A stretch of 64,000 bases of DNA, from positions 1 to 64,000 of the forward strand of contig JAIFLR010000024.1 in NCBI GenBank assembly GCA_020048985.1, written 5' to 3'. Numbering within the stretch: the stretch's first letter is position 1; each line of letters starts with the position of its first letter. Made by a program: the position numbers and the translations under genes. The stretch is from Halobacteriovorax sp. Its GTDB lineage: Bacteria; Bdellovibrionota; Bacteriovoracia; Bacteriovoracales; Bacteriovoracaceae. Below, piece by piece: positions 34,832-43,513 of the stretch. The notes under the pieces were generated by a model, which saw nothing but the letters and a program-made list of their open reading frames with translations, was not told where the DNA came from and did not search any database.

Positions 34832-36367
34832 CTAACGATTCAAAAACTCAACTATATCAGGCGGAGATTGATAGAAATTGTACAGCATTCTTATTCTGCC
34901 TTCAAAGTGTGAGTCCAATAAACACAGTAGAATATAGATCGCATAGATAAAATTTCGTCGCGATCTGAGACGACTAATACTTTGAAAAATCCACTCTAGA
35001 GGCAAAATTGAAAGGAACACGACAAACCAAAGTATGCCAAAACTTTTAGTCATATCCTTATCTACAATCAGGCCAAGCACAATTACACAACCTACTAAAA
35101 TACCTAACTCCCCCATACGTTTAAAATCAATTGTGAGGTTGGATAGGAGTTTAATTTTCGGTTTTATTAACATCAAAACAAAGACAAACAGGCCAATAAA
35201 GGACAGGGAGTAAAAAGCCTTCCGCTTAATGACAACTGAGAGGTAACTCTTGAACTGATGAAGACTCATGGCGTGCTCAAAGAATCTTAAATCAATGTGT
35301 GTAATCAGAGTGAGAAGGACCAGGAACATCCCCAGGGATGTATATTTTACGAACTGGTTCCTGTACCACTCAGTGTTTTCTCTTAAAAAATAAAAATACA
35401 AAAGACCCAAGCCTACGGGAAATAAGAAAAAATTATTATAATTGAGTGTGACACCAGCGTAACATAGAAGACCATACATAAGGCCGGCACGATAAGTTGA
35501 ACTCTTCACACACCAGAGAATTGACCACACCCATAAGACTGAAAATGTAGTTGAAGCGCAAGTATAGATATCTTTTTTAAGAAAGAGGGAAAAACTCCAG
35601 GTAGAAACGAGCGCAAAGAGTCCGAGAATTGAAAGTCTGCGGGAAATGAAAAAGCGCAGTATTCCATAAAATGCCAACAAATAAATACTGAAGCTAATGA
35701 AGTAGAAATGCATGCTCCAGCCCAGATTCATTAAATGGGGAAAACGACGGAAAGGAAAAAAATTCATGTGAAGATAGCTCCACAGCTGGCCATTCATTTT
35801 CTCTTCAGGATCAACAATCAATTTAAAAGTCTCTAGATTGCTCAGAAAAGGAAAGCTGGGCATAGAGGCAAAAAACATAGCAATCGTAAGAAATAGAACA
35901 GTCTTCTCAAAAGCATCCAGATATTTATATTCGGTAAACTGGCTTGTCACAGATTCCTGAATAATTTTTCCGCGTGTCGGCCAGGAATAAAAAAGTCCCA
36001 CTACAACAAAGAAGCCCCAGAAAAAATGGCGGATAACTGAATCTGGAATAAACGACATCAGGTTGAAAATGATCATCATGGTGGCATTGCCGATAACGAC
36101 CCGGTATAGAACTCGGTCAATGGTAGAATTGGCCCTAAAGTAGATTTTGAGGCGATGATCAATCTCTTTACCTAATAGGTACCATTGGCCGGCCATAAAC
36201 ATCAGGTAAGCCAACATCATCAAAGATTGGACGAAAATGTTAATTTCTAGGGATTTCTGGATCCAAACAGGCAAAAGCAGGAACGAGAAGTAAATAACTG
36301 CTCGATTTATAAAGAATTTGGATTTTTCCCAAACTATATTTGAGTTTTTTGCTAAAGTATTTTCCAT
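34832..36367 (-). CDS. Integral membrane protein of 511 residues, glycosyltransferase-like topology
   Basis: The protein has about twelve hydrophobic segments spread over its length and short charged loops. The first large loop after the fifth segment contains VDPEEKMNGQLWSYLHMNFFPFRRFPHLMNLGW, positioned like the catalytic loop of PMT or ArnT membrane glycosyltransferases, and a poly-aromatic run follows; but no firm signature such as the paired acidic residues can be assigned. I list it as unknown, with a lipid-linked sugar transferase as the main possibility. The start codon at 36367 lies inside a divergent sigma28 promoter, so flagellar transcription may interfere with it. Confidence 0.75.
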   Translation of the reverse strand: MENTLAKNSNIVWEKSKFFINRAVIYFSFLLLPVWIQKSLEINIFVQSLMMLAYLMFMAGQWYLLGKEIDHRLKIYFRANSTIDRVLYRVVIGNATMMIIFNLMSFIPDSVIRHFFWGFFVVVGLFYSWPTRGKIIQESVTSQFTEYKYLDAFEKTVLFLTIAMFFASMPSFPFLSNLETFKLIVDPEEKMNGQLWSYLHMNFFPFRRFPHLMNLGWSMHFYFISFSIYLLAFYGILRFFISRRLSILGLFALVSTWSFSLFLKKDIYTCASTTFSVLWVWSILWCVKSSTYRAGLMYGLLCYAGVTLNYNNFFLFPVGLGLLYFYFLRENTEWYRNQFVKYTSLGMFLVLLTLITHIDLRFFEHAMSLHQFKSYLSVVIKRKAFYSLSFIGLFVFVLMLIKPKIKLLSNLTIDFKRMGELGILVGCVIVLGLIVDKDMTKSFGILWFVVFLSILPLEWIFQSISRLRSRRNFIYAIYILLCLLDSHFEGRIRMLYNFYQSPPDIVEFLNR

Positions 36368-36379
36368 AATATCCGATCA
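36353..36379 (+). promoter_or_regulatory. Sigma28 (FliA) promoter upstream of fliD
   Basis: TAAAGTAT (36353-36360), an 11-base spacer and TCCGATCA (36372-36379) match the enterobacterial FliA consensus TAAAGTTT-N11-GCCGATAA at 13 of 16 positions with the exact spacing. It points toward fliD. It overlaps the first codons of the divergent 511-residue gene. Confidence 0.8.
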
Positions 36380-36385
36380 GAATAG

Positions 36386-36466
36386 TGGACTATAACTATA
36401 GTCCAAACCTTAGACCTAATCCTCAAAAGGGAAGGTGGATTGTTCACCCACCTTCCTTTTTCTTTA
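36386..36466 (+). ncRNA. Candidate FliA-dependent small RNA or attenuated fliD leader
   Basis: Transcription from the sigma28 promoter would begin near 36386. The RNA would open with a hairpin (GGACTAT/ATAGTCC, 36387-36404), continue with about 25 unpaired bases and end at a strong intrinsic terminator (GGAAGGTGG 36430-36438 paired with CCACCTTCC 36448-36456, then TTTTTCTTT). That gives a transcript of about 80 bases. Read-through would reach fliD 90 bases later. No open frame with a ribosome-binding site is seen inside. RNA existence is inferred. Confidence 0.5.
36425..36466 (+). terminator. Strong intrinsic terminator between sigma28 promoter and fliD
   Basis: A nine-base-pair GC-rich stem with an eight- to nine-base loop is followed by TTTTTCTTT on the plus strand, with four A before the stem extending it by A-U pairs. 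On the minus strand the T tract is weak (CTTTTGAGG), so the polarity is plus. Confidence 0.85.
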
Positions 36467-36556
36467 AATCGTAGCTCACTTTCTTCCCACTTGCATCAAC
36501 TATGTCCCATGCTAACCTTAACTGTGACCCACACGCCTTTCATGGAGGAAAGAAAT

Positions 36557-37948
36557 TTGGGGATTTCCTTTGGTTCCATCAATTCAGGACTTCCTAAAGA
36601 TATCGTTCAACAGATTGTCGAGGCTGAAAAAATTCCCCTCAAACAAATGGAAGCGCGTAAGGGAAAAATTGAAGATAAAAAGGCCCTCGTAGGTCAACTC
36701 ATTACATTAGTCGAGAATATGAGGGGAGAAATCCTCAAGAATAAAGGCGCTCGAAGTCTGCGCGAAATGAAAGTTAATACTGGCGACAATCCAAACGTTG
36801 CAGTTTCTGCAGATAAAAACGTTGCGGATCCTGGAAAATACAATCTTGAAGTACTTCAACTCGCCCAAAAATCCTCTGCCATTAGTAACGGCATTGAGGA
36901 TAAAGACAAAACATATTTAGGTGTCGGTTATATAAAAGCCGTTCTTCCTAACGGGGATACCAAAGAGATTTATGTCGATCAAGAAAATGCAACTCTTACA
37001 GGCATAGCTAAACTTATCAATGCTGATGCAAGTCTTGGGATGAAAGCAACTGTCGTTAATGACGGGAAAGATGAAGACGAGCCTTACCGGATGATGATTG
37101 CCATGCAGGAAACCGGAGATGGCAATAGAGCAGAATTCCCTTATCTATATCTTGTTGATGGTGAAGTCGATTTGTACTTTGATCAGGAAAAGCCGGCCCA
37201 GGATGCAAAGGTTAAGTTAGATGGCTTTGAGATTGAGATTCCTAGTAATAAAGTGACTGACCTGATTCCAGGAGTCACGATTGATCTCAAAAAAGCTAAA
37301 ATAGGTGAAGAGATTAGTATCGATATCACCGAGGACGTAGAGAAAATTGGTGTTAAAATCACCAGTCTGGTTGATAACATTAATAATGTTCTTAAGTTCA
37401 TCAAAGATCAAAACACACTCGATGACAAAAGTGATACTTCGCGAACTCTGGGTGGTGATCTCACCCTGACTACCATTGAAAGCAAAGTCAGATCTGCGGT
37501 GTTTACACCTATTGCGACAGAGAGTGGCGCTCACCGTGTTGGTGATTTTGGAATCTCGTTTGAAAGAAGTGGATTACTGAAATTTGATTCCGCTAAGTTT
37601 GAGGCAGCCATTTCAAAAGACTATAAAGCGGTGGCACAAACCCTAACGGGAATGTATTCAGTTGAGGGTGGTAAAAGTAATGGCTTTATAGATTTGTTAG
37701 AAGAATCTGCGAAATCACTTTTAAATACACCCAACGGTGCTCTCCAAACGAGAAAGTCTGGTCTTCAAAGCCAGATCGGGAACATTGACCGACAAATCGT
37801 GACCAGGCAGCGAATGATTGCGTCAAAAGAAGAAATTTTAAAAGCGAAATTTGCCCGACTAGAAGAGACGATGTCTAAAATTCGTGGTCAGGGGGCAGGA
37901 CTTGCCGGTATGGCAGGGCCTATGAATCCAGTTCAACAATTAGGGTAG
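36557..37948 (+). CDS. fliD: Flagellar filament cap protein FliD
   Basis: FliD caps the growing filament and helps flagellin fold at the tip. The TTG at 36557, eight bases after GGAGG, gives the natural start MGISFGSINSGLPKDIVQQI; an ATG at 36542 overlaps the GGAGG and the frame upstream to 36440 shows no signal. The 463-residue protein has the FliD_N domain at 1 to about 100 (KMNVKTGDNP-like, VSADKNVADPGKYNLEVLQL) and the FliD_C region with a coiled coil near the end (IGNIDRQIVTRQRMIASKEE). Followed after 28 bases by fliS. Confidence 0.93.
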   Translation: MGISFGSINSGLPKDIVQQIVEAEKIPLKQMEARKGKIEDKKALVGQLITLVENMRGEILKNKGARSLREMKVNTGDNPNVAVSADKNVADPGKYNLEVLQLAQKSSAISNGIEDKDKTYLGVGYIKAVLPNGDTKEIYVDQENATLTGIAKLINADASLGMKATVVNDGKDEDEPYRMMIAMQETGDGNRAEFPYLYLVDGEVDLYFDQEKPAQDAKVKLDGFEIEIPSNKVTDLIPGVTIDLKKAKIGEEISIDITEDVEKIGVKITSLVDNINNVLKFIKDQNTLDDKSDTSRTLGGDLTLTTIESKVRSAVFTPIATESGAHRVGDFGISFERSGLLKFDSAKFEAAISKDYKAVAQTLTGMYSVEGGKSNGFIDLLEESAKSLLNTPNGALQTRKSGLQSQIGNIDRQIVTRQRMIASKEEILKAKFARLEETMSKIRGQGAGLAGMAGPMNPVQQLG

Positions 37949-37976
37949 AATAATCGTGACATAGGAGGAGGGTCTT

Positions 37977-38378
37977 ATGAGTTATGGTTTAGGTGCATAT
38001 AAGAAAACGTCTGTAGAAACTGCCAGCAAGGAACAAATCCTGCTCATGCTTTATCAAGCAGCTATTAAAAACTGCAAGAAAGCAATGGAAGCAATCGAAC
38101 AGAAAAATATCGCTAAAAAAGGCGAGTACATCGGCAAAATGCAAGACATTGTCGTTGAACTTTCCAATAGTCTGGATTTTGAGGTAGGTGGAGATGTTGC
38201 AAAAGAACTTGCTTCACTCTATGACTACATTCTTTATTCTAGTACCCAGGCGAATATCAAAATTGATAAATCTCATCTAGAAGGATGTCTAAGAGTTCTT
38301 AACACTCTTTATGATGGCTGGACGGAAGCAATCAAGCAGATAAAAACTCAAACGACCACAAGCAACAAGAGCGCTTAA
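37977..38378 (+). CDS. fliS: Flagellin export chaperone FliS
   Basis: FliS binds the C-terminal helices of flagellin and holds it unfolded for export. The 133-residue helical protein has the family pattern: Tyr-rich start (MSYGLGAYKKTSVETASKEQ), ILLMLYQAAIKNCKKAMEAI, and GGDVAKELASLYDYILYSST with the conserved LYDY block. A GGAGGAGGG ribosome-binding site precedes the ATG. Directly between fliD and the fliT-like gene, with a one-base stop/start overlap to the latter. Confidence 0.95.
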   Translation: MSYGLGAYKKTSVETASKEQILLMLYQAAIKNCKKAMEAIEQKNIAKKGEYIGKMQDIVVELSNSLDFEVGGDVAKELASLYDYILYSSTQANIKIDKSHLEGCLRVLNTLYDGWTEAIKQIKTQTTTSNKSA

Positions 38379-38725
38379 TGAACAAGATGATCCTCCTCTT
38401 CGATGAATTCATTATGAAGGCTATTGTCATGACCGAGTCTATTCTAGACTCGGACTACCGTGAATCAGCCAAGCTAGAAGAGTTTACTCAAAACAGAGAA
38501 AGACTTTTATCAGTCATAGATCAGATCTCACAACAAATTGAATGGGAAACCATTTCAATTGATGATCGCAGTGAATTAAACAGAAAAATTGAATACATTA
38601 AAAATCTCGACCTTAAACTTCTTTCTCAACTCAACGAACACAAAGAAGAAGTAAAAAAAGAAATCGAGCAAACTTTCAAACAAAAAGAGAACATCAAGGG
38701 CTACAACCTCTCTGATGTAAAATAA
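38378..38725 (+). CDS. fliT: FliT-like flagellar chaperone
   Basis: The 115-residue all-helical protein starts on the TAATG of fliS. It has no enzyme motif; its size, helical pattern (MKAIVMTESILDSDYRES, LSVIDQISQQIEWETISI) and its place directly after fliDS match FliT, the chaperone for FliD, which also binds the master regulator FlhDC in enterics. Sequence conservation in FliT is low, so the symbol rests mainly on synteny. Confidence 0.6.
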   Translation: MNKMILLFDEFIMKAIVMTESILDSDYRESAKLEEFTQNRERLLSVIDQISQQIEWETISIDDRSELNRKIEYIKNLDLKLLSQLNEHKEEVKKEIEQTFKQKENIKGYNLSDVK

Positions 38726-38727
38726 TA

Positions 38728-40074
38728 TTGAAAAAGCTCCTCATCATTCAAATGGATGAAGCCTATTTTCTCTTTGAAACTCTGGTTATGCTTGACCGGT
38801 ATCGTGATTCGTTTAAAAACTTTGAAATATCCCTATTGGTTAACCCAATCTCCCATTCACAGATTAAAGATGGCTCAGAACCAATTATAGCTGGCATCAC
38901 TACAAATATAGAAAATGTTCTGGCTAGCGAATTTGACATTAGCGTAAATCTCTCGATGACAGAAACTTCATGGGCCATTCATAATCAAATCAATTCTGCT
39001 CAAAAACTTGGGCCATACTTAAAGAATGATCAATTGCATGTTCCGGATGCATGGTCATCATTTCTTCTCACATTGAAAGCAAGGGCCCCATTTCTCACTT
39101 TTCATATTCAAGACATATACAAAAATATTCTTGGAGTTAAGCGTGTCTCATTTCCTGTTAAAGAGGCAAAAAACTATCAACAAATTGTTATCGGTTTTTG
39201 TAATACGAACTTCTTTGCGGCAACGGAGCAAGAAAAGCTGATTAATCTGATTCATGAACAATACCCTTATTTGAAAATTAGAGATATTTCAGAGATAGAC
39301 CCTATTTCAAACCTTTCGCAGATTTTGTACTTAGGACCAGCAACTATAGGTGCATTAAAACTGTGCGAAGATGGTGCGACGGGCATTTTTCTGTCCAGTC
39401 AGTTTCAGGGATTTAATCTCCTTCCATTTAATGAGGGTCATCTCGTTGTGAGTTCAAGAAACTCACAAATAACTGCAGAAAAGTTATTCCCACTCATTAC
39501 TACCCAACTTCAGCACAAGGAAATTCCAACTAATTTCCCTTATTCAGTTTATCAAATTGATGAAGAAAATCTTTTTGGCAGTTATCTTAAGAGCCTTAAC
39601 ATGAGTGATGATAGTTACCCTATTTATCAATCACATGTGGTTTTATGGAATTTTATTTTAAATCTTTTTGATATCCATTTAGAGATCATCCAGTGCAATA
39701 CGGCCCAAATCAACGTGCTAAAAACTCAAGCTGAAGTCTTAGCTAAACTGATTAGGCTCTATGATTTTGCCATGAGTTCTGTTGATTCAATCCACAATGA
39801 GGCGAAATCAATTTCGGCTGATCATGATAAGATCCAGGGCCATACAAAAAATCTCCAAGACATCGAAAGCATATCCGACAAGATCTCTCAGTCTCACTCC
39901 TTCCTTCGACCTATCCTTGATTTCTACCGCATTCGTCGTGGTCAGAATTCTGGCAACACTCTTCTAGAACAGGCCCAACACAGCTTCCTTAACTATTCAG
40001 AAGAGCATCAGGCCATGAAGGCCATGCTAGAATTATTTACTGTGACATTGCGTAAAAACGAAGTTAGCATTTAA
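38728..40074 (+). CDS. Degenerate GT9-like protein in the flagellar operon
   Basis: The 448-residue protein begins at a TTG two bases after the fliT-like gene. The N-terminal half resembles the heptosyltransferase (GT9) fold: KKLLIIQMDEAYFLFETLVM as the first strand and helix, FDISVNLSMTETSWAIHNQI in place of FDLVIDLQG, and ILYLGPATIGALKLCEDGAT in place of VGPDTGPMHLA. The usual catalytic Asp and nucleotide contacts are not clear, so it may be inactive or act on a different substrate. The last 150 residues are helical and unlike GT9. A link to filament glycosylation is suggested only by context. Confidence 0.6.
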   Translation: MKKLLIIQMDEAYFLFETLVMLDRYRDSFKNFEISLLVNPISHSQIKDGSEPIIAGITTNIENVLASEFDISVNLSMTETSWAIHNQINSAQKLGPYLKNDQLHVPDAWSSFLLTLKARAPFLTFHIQDIYKNILGVKRVSFPVKEAKNYQQIVIGFCNTNFFAATEQEKLINLIHEQYPYLKIRDISEIDPISNLSQILYLGPATIGALKLCEDGATGIFLSSQFQGFNLLPFNEGHLVVSSRNSQITAEKLFPLITTQLQHKEIPTNFPYSVYQIDEENLFGSYLKSLNMSDDSYPIYQSHVVLWNFILNLFDIHLEIIQCNTAQINVLKTQAEVLAKLIRLYDFAMSSVDSIHNEAKSISADHDKIQGHTKNLQDIESISDKISQSHSFLRPILDFYRIRRGQNSGNTLLEQAQHSFLNYSEEHQAMKAMLELFTVTLRKNEVSI

Positions 40075-40091
40075 GTATCAAGGAAGAAATC

Positions 40092-40511
40092 ATGTCAGGG
40101 ATGACTGCTCAAGCCTTCAACGAAATTGATGTACTATTGTCTGATACTATTGCTGTCGGTCAGGACTTGCTAAATGATATTATCCACCAAATAAATATCA
40201 CCGAAAGCTTTATCCCGGAAAAAGAGTATTTCTGGAATCTCCAGCTCTCCTCTTTATCAACTGACATTACAAAGTTTGTCGAACTCACTACCCTAATTTC
40301 TAAAATTCTCAGCTCAAAGAAGAAAATAAGCCTACCCAATATCAAAGAATCCCATATTCATCTGCTTTTCATCCTTAAGGGGATAAACCAGGCACAACAA
40401 AAACATGACTCTTTAGTGCTGGAAGATTTGATTAAGTATGAATTAAAAGATAATTTAACTCAGTGGAAAATAGATTTCATCCCCCTCATCAAACGCCTCC
40501 TAAACTCTTAG
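40092..40511 (+). CDS. Small helical orphan protein of the fliD run
   Basis: The 139-residue protein follows a good GGAAG site before its ATG (AAGGAAGAAATC). It is helical and neutral, with no signal or membrane segment (MTAQAFNEIDVLLSDTIAVG, IKESHIHLLFILKGINQAQQ). I do not recognise it. It lies between the GT9-like gene and the histidine kinase, and its 3' end overlaps the kinase frame by 49 bases if the latter starts at its GTG. Confidence 0.65.
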   Translation: MSGMTAQAFNEIDVLLSDTIAVGQDLLNDIIHQINITESFIPEKEYFWNLQLSSLSTDITKFVELTTLISKILSSKKKISLPNIKESHIHLLFILKGINQAQQKHDSLVLEDLIKYELKDNLTQWKIDFIPLIKRLLNS

Positions 40512-42181
40512 CGATTCACATTGATCCGCAAATTATGGACGATATTCCCGAGGGTACAATTGATTGGTCTATCTTTCAATTAGTACCAGCCAATGAGGCG
40601 CAGTTTACCATCTTAAAAAAAGATTCACGCTTATGGGCCCAATTTCCAGATGGTGACTTTTGTGATTATCCCTTTTATTTTAAAAATATCGCAAGACTCC
40701 TTGAAAGTTTTAAATCGTCCTCTCTGGTAAACATTTTCCCTGCAGAAACGTTTCAGTCATTTATCAAATCCACTCAGGCAATTGAAAAAAAGATTTTCTC
40801 AAATGTGTCAATGAACCCCGGCGAAAACGTTAAAGATCTTTGGGATGAAATCATCAAGAAGGTGAATATCATTTCCACCGAGTCTCATAGCTTAAAAGAT
40901 TTAGTAGAAAAAATCCTTGAAATCCCTTTTCTTCAGAACTTCGAGACTTCATTAATTATACTACACTTGAAGGGCCAGACAAAAGCTGAACTGATGGGCA
41001 CGATGTGGAGATCAGAGCATGTGCACAGGCTGATCGAGGTTAAAGATTTTAATGATTTATTTAATTCAATTAGAAAGTCTAAAATTAAATCCTTTTCTAC
41101 AGATGCATTTTCAAAAGTAAACATTCCCTTTAATGGAAGTTTTCTGGCCAAAGAAGTCATCAGCAAAAAATACAGTTTGATTGCCATCGTTTCAAGGCAT
41201 GACTTCCTAAATTACAGCTCTGATGAAATCGAGCTCTTTGAAACCTGTATTTCTCTTCTTCAACCACATTTTGAACGACTGATAGATCAAGAATTCTCTG
41301 ATAAAAAAATATCTGAGTTAAGGGTCTGTTTAAAAGAATTCCCACTTCCACTCCGTATAAGAGACGGCCATTCGGGATCTTCATTTATTAATGATCTTTA
41401 TAATAATGAGCTTCAAGATCTGGATATTTTTTTTAATAAAAAAATTAAGGGTCCCTTTAGCCTCGATTTATACGATAGTGATGAACTTCGTCACTACGCT
41501 TTTGACCTTTTTCATTTTCAAAGAATTTCCCTCTTGGGTGAACTACTTAATACGCTCAGACACGAATTAAGTAATCCTCTATTTGGTCTTAAATTAAGTT
41601 CACAAATATTCACCACTTTAGACGTCACCACAGATGATAAAGAGCTCATGATTGAGATTGAGAAAAATGTGAACCGATGCCAAGCCATAATAGAAAACTT
41701 TTCCAATCTTTATCAAATTCAGCCAGACAACAAACCAGTCCTTTTGAAAAAGATGATTGATGAATCCATGGTTTTGGCCAAAAGTGAATTGCGTGAAGTG
41801 ACGAAAAAGATTTCTTACGACCCCGGTACCGAAAACATAGAACTAGCAGTGCCGCTTATTTTTGTGGTGCAGATTCTTTTCAATTTAATCGTGAATGCTT
41901 CACAGGCAATGCGAACACAATCGGAGCGAGCTGAACTCGAACTACATGTGTCATTCATTGATTCCAATGTCATTATTGATGTCTCGGACAATGGATCTGG
42001 CATTCCAGAAGATAAGCTGATAAATCTCTTTACGCCGTTCTATACAACAAAAACTCAAGGCACCGGACTAGGTCTCGTCTTGTCACGAAACCTGGCCCTC
42101 AAGATGGGTGGCAATCTTGAGTATCTTGTCACAAGCAATAAAAAGGGCGCCTGCTTTAGGGTGAGTCTACCAGTAGTATGA
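40463..42181 (+). CDS. Soluble sensor histidine kinase with unknown input domain
   Basis: The 572-residue protein has no membrane segment. The first 350 residues form an unrecognised sensor, with the part near 230-270 GAF-like. The kinase core has the H-box LRHELSNPLFGLKL with the phosphorylated His near 367, N-box NLIVNASQAM, G1 DVSDNGSGIPED, F-box FTPFYTTK and G2 GTGLGLVLS. The start is uncertain: GTG at 40463 overlaps the previous gene by 49 bases and ATG at 40535 has no ribosome-binding site. It overlaps the response regulator by four bases, so the two form a pair. Confidence 0.85.
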   Translation: MENRFHPPHQTPPKLLAIHIDPQIMDDIPEGTIDWSIFQLVPANEAQFTILKKDSRLWAQFPDGDFCDYPFYFKNIARLLESFKSSSLVNIFPAETFQSFIKSTQAIEKKIFSNVSMNPGENVKDLWDEIIKKVNIISTESHSLKDLVEKILEIPFLQNFETSLIILHLKGQTKAELMGTMWRSEHVHRLIEVKDFNDLFNSIRKSKIKSFSTDAFSKVNIPFNGSFLAKEVISKKYSLIAIVSRHDFLNYSSDEIELFETCISLLQPHFERLIDQEFSDKKISELRVCLKEFPLPLRIRDGHSGSSFINDLYNNELQDLDIFFNKKIKGPFSLDLYDSDELRHYAFDLFHFQRISLLGELLNTLRHELSNPLFGLKLSSQIFTTLDVTTDDKELMIEIEKNVNRCQAIIENFSNLYQIQPDNKPVLLKKMIDESMVLAKSELREVTKKISYDPGTENIELAVPLIFVVQILFNLIVNASQAMRTQSERAELELHVSFIDSNVIIDVSDNGSGIPEDKLINLFTPFYTTKTQGTGLGLVLSRNLALKMGGNLEYLVTSNKKGACFRVSLPVV

Positions 42182-42537
42182 AACATATTTTAATCATTGA
42201 AGACGAAATACTCATACAACAATCCCTCAAAAAGCTTTTTGAGAGGAGAGGCATTAAAGTTGATGTTTCCGCCAGCGGCAAAATTGCCATTGATATGATC
42301 CTGGCCCATAACTATGATCGGATCATCTGTGACCTGATGCTTCAAGACATCTCAGGCTTTGATGTCATAGAGGAATCAAAAAAACGCTATACCCCAGAAG
42401 AAATAGGTCTAAAGTTTGTTATAATGACCGCCTATAATTCTCCTCAAGTTCTTTCCCGTGCAACATCTTATCAGTGTAAACTATTAAATAAGCCATTTGA
42501 TAATCTGGACGAAGCCTTACGTATAATGACGGAGTGA
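42178..42537 (+). CDS. Single-domain response regulator
   Basis: The 119-residue protein is only a receiver domain: acidic pair Glu8-Asp9, phospho-acceptor Asp52 in RIICDLMLQD, Thr84 in VIMTAY and Lys105 in LLNKPFD. With no output domain it acts like CheY or Spo0F, by binding a partner. ATGA overlap with the kinase makes them a cognate pair. Flagellar genes upstream suggest but do not prove a link to the flagellar motor or filament gene control. Confidence 0.92.
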   Translation: MKHILIIEDEILIQQSLKKLFERRGIKVDVSASGKIAIDMILAHNYDRIICDLMLQDISGFDVIEESKKRYTPEEIGLKFVIMTAYNSPQVLSRATSYQCKLLNKPFDNLDEALRIMTE

Positions 42538-42540
42538 TTT

Positions 42541-43443
42541 ATGAAGCAAGCCTCTCTTACTATTGTAGGTATAACACTCAAACCAAATTCTACTCCAGAG
42601 TTTTACAATATTTTGCCCAATCTTTGCTCTTGGCTTCTTAGACGAAAGCGCAGAGTAATATTTCGTGAAGATGATAGGGAAAGAGTTTTGAAGTTTTTTA
42701 AAAATAAAAAAACAGATGAACTTGAATTCTGGGGCAATAAAGAATTTCATAACAAAATCCACATCATGCTCTCCCTAGGGGGAGACGGCACCTTAATTGG
42801 CGTCTGTAGACGAATTAATTCTAAGATCCCTGTATTAGGTATAAATCTTGGACGACTTGGCTTTATCACCGAATTTAATAAGAATGAGTATTTTGATCGA
42901 CTCGTCACGATCCTTGACGGTAAATACGAAATTACAACCAAGCCATTATTTCATGTCTCAATTATGAGAAAGAATAAAGTTCATTTTAAGGATTATTTCT
43001 TTAATGATGCTGTCATTGCCAAAAATGACATCGCCCGAATGATTTATTTACGAATCGATCTTGGAAATGAGCACATTTATAACATAGCAGGGGATGGCAT
43101 CATTATTTCAACCCCAGTAGGCTCGACGGCCTATTCAATGGCTGCAGGTGGGCCTATTGTGCATCCTGAAGTAAAGGGATTGGTCCTTACTCCAATTTGT
43201 CCTCACTCACTCATTCATCGGCCTTTTGTCGTCCCAGATACTGCCCCTATTAGCCTTAAGATCCTGCCCCCTCATCATTCTGTTACATTGACCCTCGATG
43301 GCCAGGTTGCCCTAAATGTAGATGAACAGGACGTAGTGATGATTAATGCCGACAAAGTGAAGAAGATCTCCCTCATCAAGAACCCTGACAGAAGTTACTT
43401 TGAGACCATCCGTGAGAAGTTCATATTTTCAAAACGTGATTAA
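42541..43443 (+). CDS. nadK: NAD kinase
   Basis: NAD kinase makes NADP from NAD. The 300-residue protein has the GGDGT motif (LSLGGDGTLIGVCR) near residue 75 and GSTAYSMAAGGPIVHP near 200, with GLGRLGF-like NLGRLGFITEF between them. The ATG follows GGAG. It lies 3 bases after the response regulator and 70 bases before recN, where a promoter-like stretch separates the two. Confidence 0.95.
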   Translation: MKQASLTIVGITLKPNSTPEFYNILPNLCSWLLRRKRRVIFREDDRERVLKFFKNKKTDELEFWGNKEFHNKIHIMLSLGGDGTLIGVCRRINSKIPVLGINLGRLGFITEFNKNEYFDRLVTILDGKYEITTKPLFHVSIMRKNKVHFKDYFFNDAVIAKNDIARMIYLRIDLGNEHIYNIAGDGIIISTPVGSTAYSMAAGGPIVHPEVKGLVLTPICPHSLIHRPFVVPDTAPISLKILPPHHSVTLTLDGQVALNVDEQDVVMINADKVKKISLIKNPDRSYFETIREKFIFSKRD

Positions 43444-43465
43444 TACGTAAAACATACGCTTTTTC

Positions 43466-43493
43466 TTGACATCCGTAAATTATCCGTAATACT
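43466..43493 (+). promoter_or_regulatory. Sigma70-type promoter for recN with tandem ATCCGTAA
   Basis: TTGACA (43466-43471) is followed by AATACT (43488-43493) after 16 bases. ATCCGTAA occurs twice within the spacer and -10 region (43471-43478 and 43482-43489), one helical turn apart, which would suit a protein bound over the promoter. The start of recN lies at 43514. Confidence 0.55.
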
Positions 43494-43513
43494 AAGGGGG
43501 TAGTGAGGATTTT

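Noticed and set aside
36440-36556. N-terminal extension of FliD
   Set aside because: The extra residues come from the terminator region and have no FliD character; the TTG with GGAGG gives the family start.
43441-43500. LexA-type operator at recN
   Set aside because: The known Bdellovibrio box TTAC-N3-GTAA is not present; only GTAA halves in direct orientation occur.
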